DNA from: Chthoniobacter sp.
Lineage (GTDB): Bacteria; Verrucomicrobiota; Verrucomicrobiia; Chthoniobacterales; Chthoniobacteraceae
Direction: 5' to 3'
NCBI GenBank assembly: GCA_025352865.1
Contig: JANXSB010000286.1
Coordinates: 1-7,793, forward strand
Length of the DNA stretch: 7,793 bases
A program made the position numbers and the translations under genes. Shown in pieces: positions 5,636-7,793 of the stretch; the stretch's first letter is position 1; each line of letters opens with the position of its first letter. Under the pieces are notes generated by a model. That model made no database searches. It had not been told where the DNA came from and was given only the letters and a program-made list of their open reading frames with translations.

Positions 5636-6706
5636 ATGAACATCCTCCTCGCCGGCACAAAAAAGGGACTCTTCATTTTCAGCAGCACGGATCGCACGCG
5701 ATGGGACATGCGCGGGCCGTTTCTGCGCGGGAAGGAGGTGCATCACGCGATCCTCGATGCGCGCTCGGGGCGCATTTTCGCGACGGCAAATGACGCATGG
5801 TTCGGCTCGGAGATCGTGTGGTCGGACGACCTCGGTGAGACGTGGACCTCGGCGCAGCGCAGTCCCGCTTTCGCGGAAGACTCGGGGCTGAAACTGGAGC
5901 GCATCTGGCACATTGAGGCGGGTCGCGCGAGCGAGCCGGGCGTGGTGTATGCGGGGGTCGCGCCGGCGGCGCTTTTCCGCAGCGAGGACGCGGGCGAGAC
6001 GTGGAGCGAAGTGCCGGGGCTGACCGCGCATGCCACGCGCAAGTTCTGGCATCCGGGCGCGGGCGGGCTGTGCCTGCATTCCATCCAGCTCGATGCGGCG
6101 AATCCGCTACGGATGTATGTTGGCATCTCGGCGGTCGGGGTATTTCGCACGGACGACGGCGGCGCGACGTGGACCCCGGTGAACCGCGGGACGCGCGCGG
6201 AGTTTCAGCCGGAAAAATATCCCAAGTACGGCCAGTGCGTGCACAAGCTGCTCATGGCACCGGGCGGCGGCGACGTGCTTTTTCAGCAGAACCACTGCGG
6301 CGTCTATCGCAGCACGGACGCGGGTGCGAGCTGGCAGGAGATCACGGCGGGGCTGCCGAGCGATTTCGGCTTTCCGCTGGGTGTGCATCCACGCGATGCG
6401 CAGACGGTCTATGTGCTGCCGCTGCAGGGCGCGGAATTCCGCTGCCCGCCGGAGGCGAAGCTGCGCGTCTTTCGCACGCGCGACGGCGGGCGCACCTGGC
6501 AGGCGCTGACCGTGGGGCTGCCGCAAAACGACGCCTTTGCGAGCGTGCTGCGCGAGGGCCTGGCGGTCGATGGGGGCGATCCCGCGGGTATCTATTTCGG
6601 CACAAACACGGGGAAGGTTTTCTCGTCGATCGACGAAGGCGATACGTGGCGTCTGCTCGCGGACAATCTGCCGCCGGTGATGTCCGTCTCGGCGGGAAAA
6701 ACCTAG
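5636..6706 (+). CDS. cytoplasmic Asp-box (BNR) repeat beta-propeller protein
   Basis: A 356-residue protein made of Asp-box hairpins. Six clear S/T-x-D-x-G-x-T/S-W boxes lie at residues 63-70, 116-123, 172-179, 226-233, 281-288 and 331-338. A degenerate one near 16-23 keeps only the final Trp, so a seven-bladed propeller is plausible. This matches the proteins usually labelled WD40/YVTN/BNR-like or 'exo-alpha-sialidase'. The Arg triad of true sialidases cannot be recognised and there is no signal peptide, so glycosidase activity should not be assumed. Related propellers include the Ycf48-type assembly factors. Cysteines at 146, 201, 221 and 270 could bind metal or merely be structural. The start ATG 5636 follows a promoter-like pair and AAAGG. 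The gene is divergent from the flavoprotein and convergent with the response regulator. Fold is secure, function unknown. Confidence 0.92.
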   Translation: MNILLAGTKKGLFIFSSTDRTRWDMRGPFLRGKEVHHAILDARSGRIFATANDAWFGSEIVWSDDLGETWTSAQRSPAFAEDSGLKLERIWHIEAGRASEPGVVYAGVAPAALFRSEDAGETWSEVPGLTAHATRKFWHPGAGGLCLHSIQLDAANPLRMYVGISAVGVFRTDDGGATWTPVNRGTRAEFQPEKYPKYGQCVHKLLMAPGGGDVLFQQNHCGVYRSTDAGASWQEITAGLPSDFGFPLGVHPRDAQTVYVLPLQGAEFRCPPEAKLRVFRTRDGGRTWQALTVGLPQNDAFASVLREGLAVDGGDPAGIYFGTNTGKVFSSIDEGDTWRLLADNLPPVMSVSAGKT

Positions 6707-6725
6707 GGCACGAGCGCGAAGTCCA

Positions 6726-6739
6726 CGTCTGCGCAGACG
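6726..6739. other. perfect 14-bp palindrome between convergent genes
   Basis: CGTCTGCGCAGACG is fully self-complementary and could form a 5-bp stem with a GCGC loop. It sits in the 99-base gap between the ends of the propeller gene (6706) and the receiver gene (6806), where a bidirectional terminator would be expected. There is no T run on either side. The rest of the gap shows no gene. Confidence 0.3.
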
Positions 6740-6805
6740 AGCACGGCGACGGCGGTGCGGCCGTGAAGCGGAAAACCGGCGGCGAAAACCCCACGCGCGC
6801 CGCAG

Positions 6806-7174
6806 CTATTTCGGGAGGTGCTCGGCGATGCAGCGGTTGATGGCTTCGAGGCTGACGGGCTTGGCCAGGAAGGGGAAGCCGCCGATGTCGTGCGTGGTCT
6901 CGGTGCGGGAGACGATGGCGGTGAGGAAGACGATGGGGACGTGGCCGAGCAACGGGTCGGAGCGGATTTGCTGGGCGACATCGCCGCCGTCGATCTTCGG
7001 CATGACGATGTCGAGGAAGATGATGTCGGGTTTGAATTCGCGGGCCTTGAGCCAGGCTTTGGTTCCGTCATTTTCCTCGAGCACCTGGTAGTTGCCGGTT
7101 TTTTCGAGGGTGAGTTTGAGGAGCCGGGTGAAGCCGGCCTCGTCGTCAACGATGAAGATGCGTTTCTTGTCCAT
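6806..7174 (-). CDS. single-domain response regulator (receiver only)
   Basis: A 122-residue CheY-like receiver with no output domain. The acidic pocket is D10-D11-E12, the phospho-acceptor is D55 in F-L-D-I-V-M-P, the switch Thr is T85 in F-L-T-A, and the conserved Lys is K105 in A-K-P. All residues needed for phosphorylation are present. The protein ends about 15 residues after K105, so it must act through protein contacts rather than DNA binding. It follows the histidine kinase at 7196 by 21 bases on the same strand, and that kinase is the likely phosphodonor (inference from operon position). ATG 7174 has no ribosome site; the leader is rich in A and C. The gene is convergent with the propeller gene. 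Confidence 0.95.
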   Translation of the reverse strand: MDKKRIFIVDDEAGFTRLLKLTLEKTGNYQVLEENDGTKAWLKAREFKPDIIFLDIVMPKIDGGDVAQQIRSDPLLGHVPIVFLTAIVSRTETTHDIGGFPFLAKPVSLEAINRCIAEHLPK

Positions 7175-7195
7175 GATGGTTTTTGGGTTGGTGGT

Positions 7196-7793
7196 TTATA
7201 CTTGGAACATGAGAGTGACGCGAGCCCCGCCTTCGGGGAGGTTGCGGAGGTCGATGGTCGCGCCGTGGAGGTCGATGATGGTTTTGACGACGGAGAGGCC
7301 GAGGCCGGTGCCTTTGCCGGTGGGCTTGGTCGTGTAGAAGGGCTCGAAGATTTTCGCCAGCTTTTCCTCGGGCACGCCGGGACCGGTGTCGTCGATTTCG
7401 GCGACGACGATGGTCGTGCCGACGCGAAAGGATTCGGAGCGGCTGTCGGCGATGTTGTGGCCGACGCCGGTGAGTTGCTTCACGAAAGTGCGCGCGGTGA
7501 GCGTGCCGCCGGGCTGCATCGCGTGGACGGCGTTCGTGAAAACATTCAGGAAAACCTGCCCGATTTTCATCCGGTCGAGTTTCAGTTTCGGCAAATTTGG
7601 CTGCAGGTCTTTCGCGACGACGATCTTCCCGCTGTTCAACTCGCCGCGAACCAGCAGCAGCGATTGCTCGATGATGCCATTCAAATCTTCCTCGGCTGCG
7701 GCGATCTGCTGCGGCGCGGAAAAATCGAGCATCCCGCGGATCACCACGTCGGCGCGCTTCACCGCGTCCCGTAAATCCTTCAGGATCGATGGC
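7196..7793 (-). CDS. sensor histidine kinase, C-terminal part (N-terminus beyond window edge)
   Basis: The minus-strand frame enters from the right edge and gives 198 residues ending M-F-Q-V. It covers the end of the dimerisation helices (L-K-D-L-R-D-A-V-K-R-A-D near the edge) and a whole HATPase domain: N box N-V-F-T-N-A-V-H-A-M (about 7517-7546), G1 box D-D-T-G-P-G-V-P, F box F-E-P-F-Y-T-T-K and G2 box G-K-G-T-G-L-G-L. These match the NtrB/ZraS-like class of ATP-dependent autokinases. The phosphorylated His and any sensory or membrane region lie outside the window. An internal GTG at 7762 could be mistaken for a start, but the frame stays open and helix-like to the edge, so the gene is cut by the window. 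It is operonic with the receiver gene. Confidence 0.95.
   Translation of the reverse strand, partial: PSILKDLRDAVKRADVVIRGMLDFSAPQQIAAAEEDLNGIIEQSLLLVRGELNSGKIVVAKDLQPNLPKLKLDRMKIGQVFLNVFTNAVHAMQPGGTLTARTFVKQLTGVGHNIADSRSESFRVGTTIVVAEIDDTGPGVPEEKLAKIFEPFYTTKPTGKGTGLGLSVVKTIIDLHGATIDLRNLPEGGARVTLMFQV

Noticed and set aside
6703..6805. Minus-strand stretch after the receiver stop that reads as a hydrophobic tail (V-A-V-L-V-C-A-D-V-D-F)
   Set aside because: Only about 30 codons, in a frame that is a shadow inside the receiver gene, with no start of its own; chance or a decayed remnant cannot be told apart.
6818..7774. 318-codon plus-strand frame across both two-component genes
   Set aside because: Antisense to two genes with full catalytic motifs; D/E/G/V-rich shadow composition.

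Overview
The window is high-GC DNA from a bacterium with no recognisable Shine-Dalgarno sequence in front of most starts. The Hanks-type kinase has a short N-terminal tail ending in a W-E-P-P motif and the G-R-G-G-M-G-A-V glycine loop. It sits beside FHA/kinase-like fusion genes. This combination is most familiar to me from Verrucomicrobiota (or the wider PVC group), but that assignment is inference from gene content and style. No rRNA, tRNA, CRISPR array or transposase is visible.

Left part (1-3942), phospho-signalling cluster. A Ser/Thr kinase with all catalytic motifs seen so far intact runs leftward off the edge (start 554). Divergent from it are a possible 55-residue single-membrane-span protein (692-859) and a T-run terminator candidate. 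Then come two tightly linked rightward genes, 999-2627 and 2644-3942, 16 bases apart. Each fuses a catalytically dead kinase fold to FHA (phosphothreonine-binding) domains, in opposite order: pseudokinase-FHA-FHA-like, then FHA-pseudokinase. The first also has a threonine-rich segment where an activation loop would lie. A reasonable model is a phospho-dependent scaffold, with the neighbouring active kinase writing Thr phosphates that the FHA modules read. This is the most unusual part of the window.

Middle (3943-5538). A 28-base-arm inverted repeat with an alternative 13-bp pairing follows the second pseudokinase. Next is a short-chain polyprenyl diphosphate synthase (4074-4955, IspA-like), convergent with a WrbA/flavodoxin-type FMN protein on the minus strand (4981-5538).

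Right part (5539-7793). A 97-base divergent promoter region separates the flavoprotein from a cytoplasmic Asp-box (BNR) beta-propeller protein (5636-6706). Convergent to that is a minus-strand two-component pair: the C-terminal part of a histidine kinase running in from the right edge (7793-7196), then a stand-alone receiver protein (7174-6806).

Many other long open frames exist on both strands (up to about 630 codons). They are GC-driven shadows and are not annotated.
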